DNA from: Bradyrhizobium sp. BR 10289
GTDB taxonomy: Bacteria; Pseudomonadota; Alphaproteobacteria; Rhizobiales; Xanthobacteraceae
Assembly: GCF_019455385.1 (NCBI RefSeq)
Contig: NZ_JACOFR010000001.1
Location: forward strand, 434,001-498,000
Direction of reading: 5' to 3'
Length of the DNA stretch: 64,000 bases
The position numbers and the translations under genes were made by a program. The notes beneath the pieces are model-generated. The model saw nothing but the letters and a program-made list of their open reading frames with translations. It did no database searches and had not been told where the DNA came from. Positions 36,757 to 44,551 of the stretch are shown one piece after another (position 1 is the stretch's first letter; every line of letters starts with the position of its first letter).

Positions 36757-36943
36757 AAGGCCGGGTGGGCTGTCACAACCCGCGATTTGCGACCTGTGGC
36801 AAAGGAACCACAACCGAGGCAATAGCCTCCACGGTGGTGTGCCAACCGGTTGACCCTCAGTAACAGTTCGGCACAAATCGCATCATGCTTGGGCCGCTCC
36901 TGTTGCATTTTTGCGGCCGCCATTTGCTTTGGGATTTGTCGTC

Positions 36944-38155
36944 ATGCGCTGCACCTCGCAGCTCTCAGGGACACGGCAGACGATTTGGCTGAGCCGCGTC
37001 GTCAGGGGGGCGGCAACGGTCGCGATGGCGTTTGCACTCGTCGTGATGACGTCGGCCGCGACGCCCGTCCTCGCGCAAAGTCCGACGCCGACGCCAACCG
37101 CGACACCAACACCAACACCAACACCGACGCCGACACCCACGCCGTCACCGACCCCGGTTCCGACGCCGACCCCGACACCAATTCCTACGCCGACCTCGAT
37201 CAATTACGACCAGTCGGTCGGCAACAGCATGCTCAATTTCGGCTCCAATTTCCTGGAGCGGCTCGGCAACCAGGCTTCCGGCGGTGTCAACCGGGCATTC
37301 CGGACCAATCCCGGTGGCGGCGGCGCGTCCGCGGCCACGGAAGATCCGCGCTACCGCACCTGGTTCGAGGGCTACGGCATGTCGGTGCGGACCGACGCGC
37401 AAGGCGATTTCGTCGGCGACAAGCGCAAGACGTTCGGCGGCGTCGCCGGCTTCGGCGCGCGGATCGCGCCCGGCGTCAATCTCGGCTTCTCCGTCGACCA
37501 GAGTCACACCGACATCGATGTGCCGCTGGCGCTGCAGTCGGCAACGCTCGACCTCACGCAAATCGGGTTCAACGGCTCGGTCGACAAGGGCCCATGGACC
37601 TGGGCTTTCGCGGTGGTGCACGGCTTCGGCAAGGTCCATTCCAGCCGGGATACCGGCTTTGGCCTTGCCAGCGCGGGCTATCGCGCCGCGGTCGACGGCG
37701 CGCTGACCGAGATCAGCTATTACTGGACCAAGGACCAGATGCGCGTCGTGCCCAAGGGCGCGCTCGAATATGTGCGCGCCACCAGCGCGGCATTCCAGGA
37801 GACGGGCGGGCTTGATCCGCTCAATGTCGGCTCCACGGCACTCTCACGCGCGCGCATCATGATCGGTGCGGAGATCGGCCGTTACTTCATCTTCGACCGG
37901 AAGATTCTCGACCTATCGGCCTACGGCAAGTTCGTTGACAATTTTGACCAGAATTTGGGATCGGTGCAGGTCAGCCTCGGGAGCCAGAGCATCGTCGTGC
38001 CCGGCATCGGGGAGAGCCGTTACGGCGCGGACGCGGGCGCCTCGGCCTCGCTCAGCCTGACCAACACGGCGCGGCTCTACATCAACTACGACGGCAAGTT
38101 CCGCAACGAGCTGACCTCGCATCAGGGCACGGTCGGCTTCGAATATCGATGGTAG
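36944..38155 (+). CDS. Outer-membrane beta-barrel protein with Pro-Thr stalk
   Basis: The 403-residue precursor has a long N-terminus and signal peptide (…VVMTSAATPVLAQ), a 38-residue Pro-Thr repeat stalk (residues 47-84), then about 300 residues of alternating aromatic/polar strands (RYRTWFEGYGMSVRTDAQGDF…) ending VGFEYRW. The C-terminal Trp after alternating residues, and the W-x-x-GYG entry, resemble autotransporter translocator domains. No passenger domain other than the PT stalk is present. I infer surface exposure of the stalk. An upstream start at 36911 is possible. Confidence 0.8.
   Translation: MRCTSQLSGTRQTIWLSRVVRGAATVAMAFALVVMTSAATPVLAQSPTPTPTATPTPTPTPTPTPTPSPTPVPTPTPTPIPTPTSINYDQSVGNSMLNFGSNFLERLGNQASGGVNRAFRTNPGGGGASAATEDPRYRTWFEGYGMSVRTDAQGDFVGDKRKTFGGVAGFGARIAPGVNLGFSVDQSHTDIDVPLALQSATLDLTQIGFNGSVDKGPWTWAFAVVHGFGKVHSSRDTGFGLASAGYRAAVDGALTEISYYWTKDQMRVVPKGALEYVRATSAAFQETGGLDPLNVGSTALSRARIMIGAEIGRYFIFDRKILDLSAYGKFVDNFDQNLGSVQVSLGSQSIVVPGIGESRYGADAGASASLSLTNTARLYINYDGKFRNELTSHQGTVGFEYRW
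37082..37195 (+). repeat. Pro-Thr dipeptide coding repeat
   Basis: Nineteen consecutive hexanucleotide units (CCNACN variants) encode PT dipeptides with occasional AT, PS, PV and PI. The units use varied synonymous codons, so the repeat is maintained at protein level rather than as recent slippage. It lies inside the barrel-protein gene, in frame. Confidence 0.9.
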
Positions 38156-38162
38156 CGACCGC

Positions 38163-39173
38163 TTACGTCGGCGTCGCCGCGACATAGCCCGTCAATCCAA
38201 AGCCCTCGCGCGCGGCCGTCATCATCGGCACCAGCGCGTTCGGATGAATGAACTCGTCGCGGAAGCAGGGATAGGTCTTCGGGTCGAAGATCTTCTTCAG
38301 CCACTCGACCACGACCTTGTGGCGCTCGGAGCCGCGAAACTCGCTGTGATAGGTGAGCCAGAGATCGGCGTGGTGGCTGACGCCGAGATCGACGGGAACG
38401 AGCGGCGCCCCGAGCGCGACCGACACGGTCGGCAGGAAGCCGATGCCGGCGCCGCGCTCCACCGCATAGAGCACGCCGACCGAGGAGTTGGTCTTGATCC
38501 CGACGATGCCTTCGAGCGATTTCAGCCCGAGCACGCGGGCATAGGCGCCGTCGTCGACCTGCGGCGCGCTCTGCTTGATGATGCGGTGGTTGGTCAGGTC
38601 GGCGAGGGTGGCCGGCAGGCCATAGAGATCTTCGTACTCCTTGGAGACGAAGGGATAGATGTGCAGGCGGCCGAGCTTGGCGACGATCAGGTCGGGATTG
38701 GTCGGCGGCTCGAGCTGGATCGCGATGTCGGACTCCAGGCGCGCGACGTCGGCCTGCTCCATCGCGCAGCGCAGATCGACGGTGATCTTGCGATAGGTCT
38801 TCTGGAAATCGATCAGCCGCGGCAGGATCCAGAAATTGCCCGGGCCCTCCGTCACTGCGACGCGCACGGTGCCCGACGTATCGTTCGACACGCGCGAGGC
38901 GCGGCGGAAGACGTTGAAGGCATGACGCTCCATATGCGCAACGTCGGCGATCATCGCGGTGCCTTCATCGCTGAGCGTGAGCCCGCTCTGGTCGCGCAGG
39001 AACAGCTTGCAGCCGATGCTCTCCTCGAGCCGGTCGATCCGGCGCATCAAGGTGGTGGAGGTAAGGGCGAGCTCCTCGGCGGCGTTGCGGAAACTTTTAT
39101 ATTTGGCGCACGCTAAAAACAGCTTCAAATCGTCCCAGGACGCGTCCAGGGCTTCTTCACGGTGCTGCATCAT
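38163..39173 (-). CDS. LysR-family transcriptional regulator
   Basis: The 336-residue protein has an N-terminal winged helix (SFRNAAEELALTSTTLMRRIDRLEESIGCKLFLRDQ) and a LysR substrate-binding domain with VRVAVTEGPGNFWILPRLIDF. It is slightly longer than most LysR proteins. It is divergent from the GNAT/isochorismatase-like gene set with 107 bp between starts, the standard layout for a LysR regulator and its target. Effector unknown. Two adjacent ATGs (39173, 39170) are equally possible. Confidence 0.9.
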   Translation of the reverse strand: MMQHREEALDASWDDLKLFLACAKYKSFRNAAEELALTSTTLMRRIDRLEESIGCKLFLRDQSGLTLSDEGTAMIADVAHMERHAFNVFRRASRVSNDTSGTVRVAVTEGPGNFWILPRLIDFQKTYRKITVDLRCAMEQADVARLESDIAIQLEPPTNPDLIVAKLGRLHIYPFVSKEYEDLYGLPATLADLTNHRIIKQSAPQVDDGAYARVLGLKSLEGIVGIKTNSSVGVLYAVERGAGIGFLPTVSVALGAPLVPVDLGVSHHADLWLTYHSEFRGSERHKVVVEWLKKIFDPKTYPCFRDEFIHPNALVPMMTAAREGFGLTGYVAATPT

Positions 39174-39280
39174 CGCAGCACCCCGGTGCAATAACTGCTG
39201 CATACGCCAGATCCCCAGCCGCTAAGCTCATCCTCATAGCGGGGTACGAAAGCCGCAAACGATAGAGGGGTGAGGGTGGT

Positions 39281-39892
39281 ATGGAAAGGGGCTCGTTTGC
39301 CGCAAGGCATGATTTCGACGCGTTGCCGCTCAGTGCGGACGTCGACGTGCGCTGCGCGCAATTTTCCGAAGTCGCCGATCTTGCCGACATGGCACGGCGG
39401 CTCGTGCCGGGCGTGCAGATCGGCGCCGCCGGCCTGACGAGATACTTCACGTTCGATCCCCAGAGCATTCTCACCTTCAGCCGGAAGGGCCGTCTCGTCG
39501 GCGGCATGGCTTTCCTGTTTCTCAATGAGCGCGGCCATGATGCGCTGCTGCTGGACGAGATCTGCCTCACCGCGCCCGAGATGCACTATCTCGCCTCCGC
39601 GCAAGAAGACGTCGCGGCCATCTACATCTGGGCGATTGCGGCGACGGGGCGCGGCATCGCCGGTCTCGGCAAGGCCGCGGCTCATCTGCGACAGCTAAGG
39701 TTTCGCGGCGCCGATTGCTATGCGCAGCCGTCAACCGTGGCCGGACGCGAGATCATGAGAGCGACCGGCTTTGCTCCGGTGCCGAGCTTCCAGCCCGACC
39801 TCTGGTGTTACGAGCGCCCCTGGCATCGGCAGCCGGCGCGCATGCCGGGCGCGATCATCCAATCAAGGAGTTTTGCAGATGCACGGCACTAG
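39281..39892 (+). CDS. GNAT-like protein, first gene of cluster
   Basis: The 203-residue protein shows a GNAT-like progression: beta-alpha start (DVDVRCAQFSEVADLADMARRL), a central strand pair SILTFSRKGRLVGGMAFLFLNERG…LLLDEICLTAPEM, and a late helix-strand with AGREIMRATGFAPVPSF. The acetyl-CoA pyrophosphate loop (R/Q-x-x-G-x-G/A) is not clearly preserved, although ATGRGIAGLGKA is a candidate. It has no signal peptide. It overlaps the next gene by 14 bp, so the two are made together. Function unknown. Confidence 0.75.
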   Translation: MERGSFAARHDFDALPLSADVDVRCAQFSEVADLADMARRLVPGVQIGAAGLTRYFTFDPQSILTFSRKGRLVGGMAFLFLNERGHDALLLDEICLTAPEMHYLASAQEDVAAIYIWAIAATGRGIAGLGKAAAHLRQLRFRGADCYAQPSTVAGREIMRATGFAPVPSFQPDLWCYERPWHRQPARMPGAIIQSRSFADARH

Positions 39893-40499
39893 AATTCCCC
39901 TCGCCAAGCCCGACTCCCGCGCCATCACCGTCCGCATCGCGCGTGATCCCAGCGACCTGATGCTGGTCACCGCGATCCGCTCGGCGGTCTATCTCGCCGA
40001 GCAGGATTGTCCGTTCGACGAAGAATTCGACGGCAACGACATGGTGGCCGCGCATTTCATCGGCTATGTCGGCAACGAGCCCGCGGGCTGCCTGCGGGTA
40101 CGCTTCTTCGGCGATTTCGCCAAGGTCGAGCGGCTGGCGGTCCGGCACCAATACCGGCGCTCGCGCGTCTCGTTCAAGCTGGTGCAGGCGAGCGTCGACT
40201 ATGTGAAGCGCAAGGGCTTTCGCAAGATCTACGGCCAGGCGCAGGACCGGCTGGTCGACTTCTGGGCCCATTTCGGCGCCAAGCCGCTCGGCCATAACAG
40301 GAAGATCACCTTCTCCGATTTCTCCTATACGGAGATGCTGCTGGAGATCGAGCCGGGGCCGGACGCCATCACGCTCGACAGCGATCCCTATGTGATCATC
40401 CGGCCCGAGGGCGATTGGGACCGGCCGGGCGTGCTCGATGCGTCCGCCGGCCGGGCGGTGACGTCGCCGCTGCGGGACGTCGCACTCGCCGATCGCTGA
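39879..40499 (+). CDS. GNAT-family N-acetyltransferase-like protein
   Basis: From the ATG at 39879 with AAGGAG nine bases before it, the protein is 206 residues. The core fits a GNAT fold: ITVRIARDPSDLMLVTAIRSAVYLAEQDCPFDEEFDGND, GYVGNEPAGCLRVRFFGDFAKVERLAVRHQYRRSRVSFKLVQASVDYVKRKGF, IYGQAQDRLVDFWAHFG. The VERLAVRHQYRRSRVSFKL segment stands where acetyl-CoA binds (normally RxxGxG/A), altered to RRSRVS. The early region resembles acyl-homoserine-lactone-synthase-like GNATs only loosely. A C-terminal extension of about 50 residues is unusual. Confidence 0.8.
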   Translation: MHGTRIPLAKPDSRAITVRIARDPSDLMLVTAIRSAVYLAEQDCPFDEEFDGNDMVAAHFIGYVGNEPAGCLRVRFFGDFAKVERLAVRHQYRRSRVSFKLVQASVDYVKRKGFRKIYGQAQDRLVDFWAHFGAKPLGHNRKITFSDFSYTEMLLEIEPGPDAITLDSDPYVIIRPEGDWDRPGVLDASAGRAVTSPLRDVALADR

Positions 40500-40524
40500 A
40501 ACCGATGCAGCTGCGCGCAAGACA

Positions 40525-41088
40525 ATGCTGGCTTCCATCTCCGACGATCCGCCGATCCTGGTCTGCGCGGATCTCCAGGTCGAATACCTGACCCCCGGGC
40601 GTCACCACGTCATCTTCGACGGCGACGCAGCCACCTTGCGCTGCCTGGAGTTGCTGACGCTGTGGCGCAGCAATCTCTGGCCGGTGATGCATCTGAAGCG
40701 CATCGCCCAGGCGGCATGGTTCAATCCGGCATCGAAGCTGACCGATTGGATCGCGGAGGCGAAGCCGAGGCCCGGAGAGATGACGTTCGAGCACCCGCTG
40801 CCGTCGGCCTACAGTTCCGCGCGGTTTGTGGACTATATGTCCAATATCCGCAACGTGCGCTGCGTGGTGATCGGCTTTTCCCTGGACGAGACCATCCTGG
40901 CCACCGCCGTGGACGGGTTTCACCGCAGCCACCGCTATCAGGTCGTCACCGATGCCGTGGCCTGTCGCCAGCCCGGCACGGGTGAGGCGGCGGCCTACAA
41001 AACCTCGGTGGTGAATGTCATCGGCAATTTTGCTACAATCCAGTCCAGCGCCGAGCTGATCAGAGCCAGCGGCGCCGTTGCGGTGTAG
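40525..41088 (+). CDS. Isochorismatase-fold protein lacking the catalytic Cys
   Basis: The 187-residue protein follows the isochorismatase/cysteine-hydrolase pattern: ILVCADLQVEYL with the conserved Asp near the start, then EHPLPSAYSSARFVDYMSNIRNVRCVVIGFSLDETILATAVDGFHRSHRYQVVTDAVAC. In active members the segment before SAF/SAY carries Lys and the later motif reads G-x-x-T-D-x-C-V-L-A-T-A. Here Lys is replaced, and Thr stands where the nucleophilic Cys should be (SLDETILATA). It is probably a non-catalytic or altered-chemistry member. It follows the GNAT gene by 25 bp. Confidence 0.72.
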   Translation: MLASISDDPPILVCADLQVEYLTPGRHHVIFDGDAATLRCLELLTLWRSNLWPVMHLKRIAQAAWFNPASKLTDWIAEAKPRPGEMTFEHPLPSAYSSARFVDYMSNIRNVRCVVIGFSLDETILATAVDGFHRSHRYQVVTDAVACRQPGTGEAAAYKTSVVNVIGNFATIQSSAELIRASGAVAV

Positions 41089-41118
41089 GCGGCCGCAATC
41101 GGCGGATGGGATGGGACA

Positions 41119-41289
41119 TTGCCACGTGGAGACGAGCTCAAGGAACTGGCGAACCAGCTGTCGCGTGCCGCCGAGACGGCGCGCCGCGTCGGCTTGCCCA
41201 CGACCGTCTATCTGCTGTCGATGGCGCTGGTCGAGGTGAGGGAAGCCGCCCGCGCCGCCGGCGAGGGCGATGATGACAGCGCGGCCTGA
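41119..41289 (+). CDS. Small protein (56 aa) with TTG start, end of GNAT cluster
   Basis: A TTG preceded by GGGATGGGA opens 56 codons with high G/C third positions, ending 31 bp plus one short gene past the isochorismatase-like stop. The peptide is amphipathic: GDELKELANQLSRAAETARRVGLPTTVYLLSMALVEVREAARAAGEGDDDSAA in two helices around a Gly-Leu-Pro turn. No ATG or GTG lies in frame, so TTG is the likely start. No family known to me. Confidence 0.55.
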   Translation: MPRGDELKELANQLSRAAETARRVGLPTTVYLLSMALVEVREAARAAGEGDDDSAA

Positions 41290-41461
41290 CGGCTGCCAGT
41301 TCTCCAAGCGTCCCGTGTGTGGCTTTGTGCAACGCTGCCGAGCGCCCATTGCCGACGAATTGGCGTTGCAAGTTCCGTCTCATGGCAATAGCCAGTAACT
41401 CGGTCATCAAGTGATGACGTGAGCCGCGCCGGCGACGCGACGACTTTAAGGATCTCCGCAA

Positions 41462-42844
41462 ATGTCCATGCTGCCCAATTCGCAAGAAGCCCGCGATGTG
41501 GCCTACCAGCTCCATCCCTATACCAATGCGCGCGCCCATCAGCAGGCCGGTCCCCTGGTGATCGAGCGCGGCGAGGGCCCTTACGTGTTCGACGCGGCGG
41601 GCAAGCGCTATTTCGAGGCGATGGCGGGCCTGTGGAGCGTTGGGCTCGGCTTCAACGAGAAGCGCCTGGTGGAGGCCGCGCACAAGCAGATGCTGGCGCT
41701 GCCGTTCTACCATACGTTCTCCGCCAAATCGCACGGGCCCTCGATCGATCTCGCCGAGAAGCTGGTCTCGCTCGCGCCTGTTCCGATGAGCAAGGTGTTC
41801 TTCACCAACTCAGGCTCGGAGGCCAACGACACCGTCCTGAAGCTGATCGCCTACCGCTCCAATGCGCTCGGCCAGCCCCAGCGCAAGAAGATCATCAGCC
41901 GCATGCGCGCCTATCACGGCGTCACCATTGCCTCGGCGAGCCTCACGGGCCTGCCGAACAACCACCGCTCGTTCGACCTGCCGCTGCCGAACATCCTGCA
42001 CACGGGCTCGCCGCATTTCTACAAGGACGGCGCTCCCGGCGAGAGCGAGGAGGCGTTCGCGACGCGCAGGGCCGAGGAGCTCGACGCGCTGATCCAGAAG
42101 GAAGGCCCGGAGACGATCGCGGCCTTCTTCGGCGAGCCGGTGATGGGGGCGGGCGGCGTCATCGTGCCGCCGGCGACCTATTGGGACAAGATCCAGGCAG
42201 TTTTGAAGAAGTACGACATCCTGCTGGTCGCCGACGAGGTGATCTGCGGCTTCGGCCGCACCGGCAAGATGTTCGGCTGCGAGACCTACGGCATCAAGCC
42301 CGATGCGCTCGTGGTCTCCAAGCAGATCACCTCGAGCTATTTCCCGTTCTCGGCGATCCTGATGAACGACAAGATGTTCGAGCCGATCGCCGACGAGAGC
42401 AACAAGATCGGCGTGCTCGGCCACGGCTTCACCGCGGGCGGCCATCCGGTCGGCTCGGCCATTGCGCTGGAGAACCTGAAGATCATCGAGGAGCGTGGCC
42501 TGGTCGCGCATGCCGCCGAGCTCGGCGCCTACATGCAGGGCCGCCTGCGCGAGTTGACCAGCCATCCGCTGGTCGGTGAGGTCCGCGGCGTCGGCATGAT
42601 CGCCGCGATCGAGCTGGTGCTCGACAAGGGCCGCAAGACGGCAGCGGCGACGCCCGGTGCGGTCGGCGGCATGGCCAGCCGCATGCTCCAGGAGCGCGGC
42701 GTGATCTCGCGCAACATGCTGGATGCCATCGCCATCTGCCCGCCGCTGATCGTCACCAAGGCCCAGATCGATGAGCTGGTTGCGGCGATCGCGGGCGTGC
42801 TGAATGACATGAAGCCGGAAGTGGCCAAGCTGACGCCGGCGTAA
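41462..42844 (+). CDS. Class III (omega) aminotransferase
   Basis: The 460-residue PLP enzyme shows GPYVFDAAGKRYFEAMAGLWSVGLGF, the PLP-phosphate segment TNSGSEANDTVLKL, the aspartate VADEVICGFGRTGKMFG and the Schiff-base Lys in DALVVSKQITSSYFPFSAI. These match the omega-amino-acid/pyruvate or polyamine transaminase group; the amino donor cannot be predicted exactly. It is preceded by a 170-bp gap and followed by an inverted-repeat element, so it is probably monocistronic. Confidence 0.92.
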   Translation: MSMLPNSQEARDVAYQLHPYTNARAHQQAGPLVIERGEGPYVFDAAGKRYFEAMAGLWSVGLGFNEKRLVEAAHKQMLALPFYHTFSAKSHGPSIDLAEKLVSLAPVPMSKVFFTNSGSEANDTVLKLIAYRSNALGQPQRKKIISRMRAYHGVTIASASLTGLPNNHRSFDLPLPNILHTGSPHFYKDGAPGESEEAFATRRAEELDALIQKEGPETIAAFFGEPVMGAGGVIVPPATYWDKIQAVLKKYDILLVADEVICGFGRTGKMFGCETYGIKPDALVVSKQITSSYFPFSAILMNDKMFEPIADESNKIGVLGHGFTAGGHPVGSAIALENLKIIEERGLVAHAAELGAYMQGRLRELTSHPLVGEVRGVGMIAAIELVLDKGRKTAAATPGAVGGMASRMLQERGVISRNMLDAIAICPPLIVTKAQIDELVAAIAGVLNDMKPEVAKLTPA

Positions 42845-42865
42845 GGCGGCGCAGTCGGTCTATCC

Positions 42866-43010
42866 CCGTCACCCTGAGGTGCTCGCCTCTTCGGCGAGCC
42901 TCGAAGGGCGACGGCCCGACTCTCTCGGCGCGGCGACAACGGGGCCGCTCATCCTTCGAGGCTCCCCGTGCGGTGCTTTGCACCGCACGCCTCGCACCTC
43001 AGGATGACGG
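42866..43010. repeat. 145-bp intergenic inverted-repeat element
   Basis: The outer arms CCGTCACCCTGAGGTGC and GCACCTCAGGATGACGG pair over 17 bp with one mismatch. Nested inside are CCTCGAAGG/CCTTCGAGG and a GTGCGGTGC-TTT-GCACCGCAC hairpin. The CCTGAGGTGC…CCTCGAAGG words are those of the abundant dispersed repeats I recall from Bradyrhizobium genomes. It sits between convergent genes (aminotransferase, rnd) and could act as a bidirectional terminator. Confidence 0.75.
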
Positions 43011-43048
43011 CGCGAGAGTTATTGCGCGTTGATAGCTAGCCGCCAGCG

Positions 43049-44197
43049 CTAAGCCCGCTGAACCCCGATCACGCGGCCCTTCTCGACGGCAAGCGCAAGT
43101 TCGCCGCGCTTGAGCTTCAGGGCGGCATCGCCAAACAGCTCGCGGCGCCAGCCGCGCAGGGCAGGGACATCGGCCTCGTCACTGGCCGCGATCTCCTCGA
43201 GATCGTCGACGGTGGCGATCACCTTGCTGGCAACGGCGTGGCGCTCGGCGGTCATGCGCAGCAGCACCTTGAGCAGCTCGACGATGGCCGCGCCGTTGTT
43301 GTTGTTGCGTGGCTTCTCCAGCTTCGGCAGCGTCGACAAATCCCGCGCGAGCCCGCGCTGAACCGCCGCGACGATGTCCGCGCCCCATTTGGATTTCTCA
43401 AAACCCTTCGGCACCGAGCGCAGGTTCGCGAGCTTCTCCAGCGTGTTCGGCGCATGGGTGGCGATGTCGCTGACGGCCTCGTCGCGCAGCACGCGGCCGC
43501 GCGGCACGTCGCGGCTCTGCGCTTCCTGCTCGCGCCAGGCGGCGACCTCCATCAGGACCGCGAGATCCTTCGGCTTGCGCACGCGCGTCTTCAGCCGCTC
43601 CCAGGCACGTTCGGGGTGGAAGTCGTAAGTGCGAGGCGAGGTCAGGACCTCCATCTCGATCGAGACCCATTCGCTGCGGCGGCGCTTCTTGAGGTCGGCA
43701 TCGAGGGCGGCGAACACGTCGCGCAGATGCGTGACGTCGGACACCGCGTAATGCATCTGCTCCTTGGTCAGCGGCCGGCGCGACCAGTCGGTGAAGCGGT
43801 GGGTCTTGTCCGGGCGGTGCCCGGTGACCTTCTCGACCAGCGCGTCATAGGCGATGCTGTCGCCGTAGCCGAGCACCATGGCTGCGACCTGGGTGTCGAA
43901 CACCGGGTGCGGGATGATGCCCGCCTGGTGCCAGATGATCTCGATATCCTGGCGGGCGGCGTGGAATACCTTCAGCACGGCCTCGTTGCCCATCAGCTCG
44001 AAGAACGGCTTGAGGTCGATGCCCGGAGCGAGGGCGTCGATGACGATCGCTTCCTCGGGGCTGGCCATCTGCACCACGCACAGCAGCGGGTAATAGGTGG
44101 TCTCGCGCAGGAACTCGGTATCGACGGTGATGACGGGGTGCTTGGCCAGCCGGCTGCAGGCAGCCGCGAGGTCAGCGGTGGTGGTAATCAAATCCAT
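43049..44197 (-). CDS. rnd: Ribonuclease D
   Basis: RNase D is a 3'-5' exoribonuclease that trims tRNA and other stable RNAs. The 382-residue protein has all DEDD catalytic motifs: [13 protein letters not shown] (D, E), [10 protein letters not shown] (D) and [13 protein letters not shown] (Y and D), followed by an HRDC domain ([29 protein letters not shown]). Standard length. Confidence 0.95.
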   Translation of the reverse strand: MDLITTTADLAAACSRLAKHPVITVDTEFLRETTYYPLLCVVQMASPEEAIVIDALAPGIDLKPFFELMGNEAVLKVFHAARQDIEIIWHQAGIIPHPVFDTQVAAMVLGYGDSIAYDALVEKVTGHRPDKTHRFTDWSRRPLTKEQMHYAVSDVTHLRDVFAALDADLKKRRRSEWVSIEMEVLTSPRTYDFHPERAWERLKTRVRKPKDLAVLMEVAAWREQEAQSRDVPRGRVLRDEAVSDIATHAPNTLEKLANLRSVPKGFEKSKWGADIVAAVQRGLARDLSTLPKLEKPRNNNNGAAIVELLKVLLRMTAERHAVASKVIATVDDLEEIAASDEADVPALRGWRRELFGDAALKLKRGELALAVEKGRVIGVQRA

Positions 44198-44312
44198 GAA
44201 CGGCCCATGACAAGTCCATCAGCCGTTCTGCCGAAAGCGCTGTGATGTCAAGGGGCTCTAAGCGAATTCGAGGCTTGCACCGGGCCGGAATCGCTGCTTT
44301 CCGACGAAATTC

Positions 44313-44423
44313 CTATTCGTAGCGGACCCGCTGCGAGGATTTACGGGCACAGGGCAGCGCCACGACCAGCACGCACATCGCGACCAGAGCCAGTCCCAGG
44401 AACTCGAAAACCAACAGATCCAC
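44313..44423 (-). CDS. 36-residue single-helix membrane peptide
   Basis: On the minus strand a GTG at 44423 with GAGGGG upstream opens 36 codons. It has a short start (VDLLVFEFLG), a strongly hydrophobic helix LALVAMCVLVVALPC and a basic tail ARKSSQRVRYE, then TAG. That is a well-formed single-pass membrane peptide with inside-positive charge. It lies 115 bp upstream of rnd on the same strand. The size and topology resemble regulatory micro-proteins, but the function is unknown. Confidence 0.5.
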   Translation of the reverse strand: MDLLVFEFLGLALVAMCVLVVALPCARKSSQRVRYE

Positions 44424-44551
44424 GGCAAAACCCCTCAGGAAACATTGCTAGACTTGTCTGGGCTGCGTTGAGGGTCTGTTAATTCTCGTGGTTACCGCGG
44501 GCGGCGCGGGCCGGATGGTGGACGAGGGGTTAACGGAGCCCGGCTCGACCA

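Noticed and set aside
37082..37195. Regular short repeat that might suggest a CRISPR or minisatellite
   Set aside because: There are no spacers; the units are in-frame Pro-Thr codons with varied synonymous usage.
40525..41088. Annotation as an active isochorismatase or nicotinamidase
   Set aside because: The nucleophilic Cys and catalytic Lys positions are not conserved.
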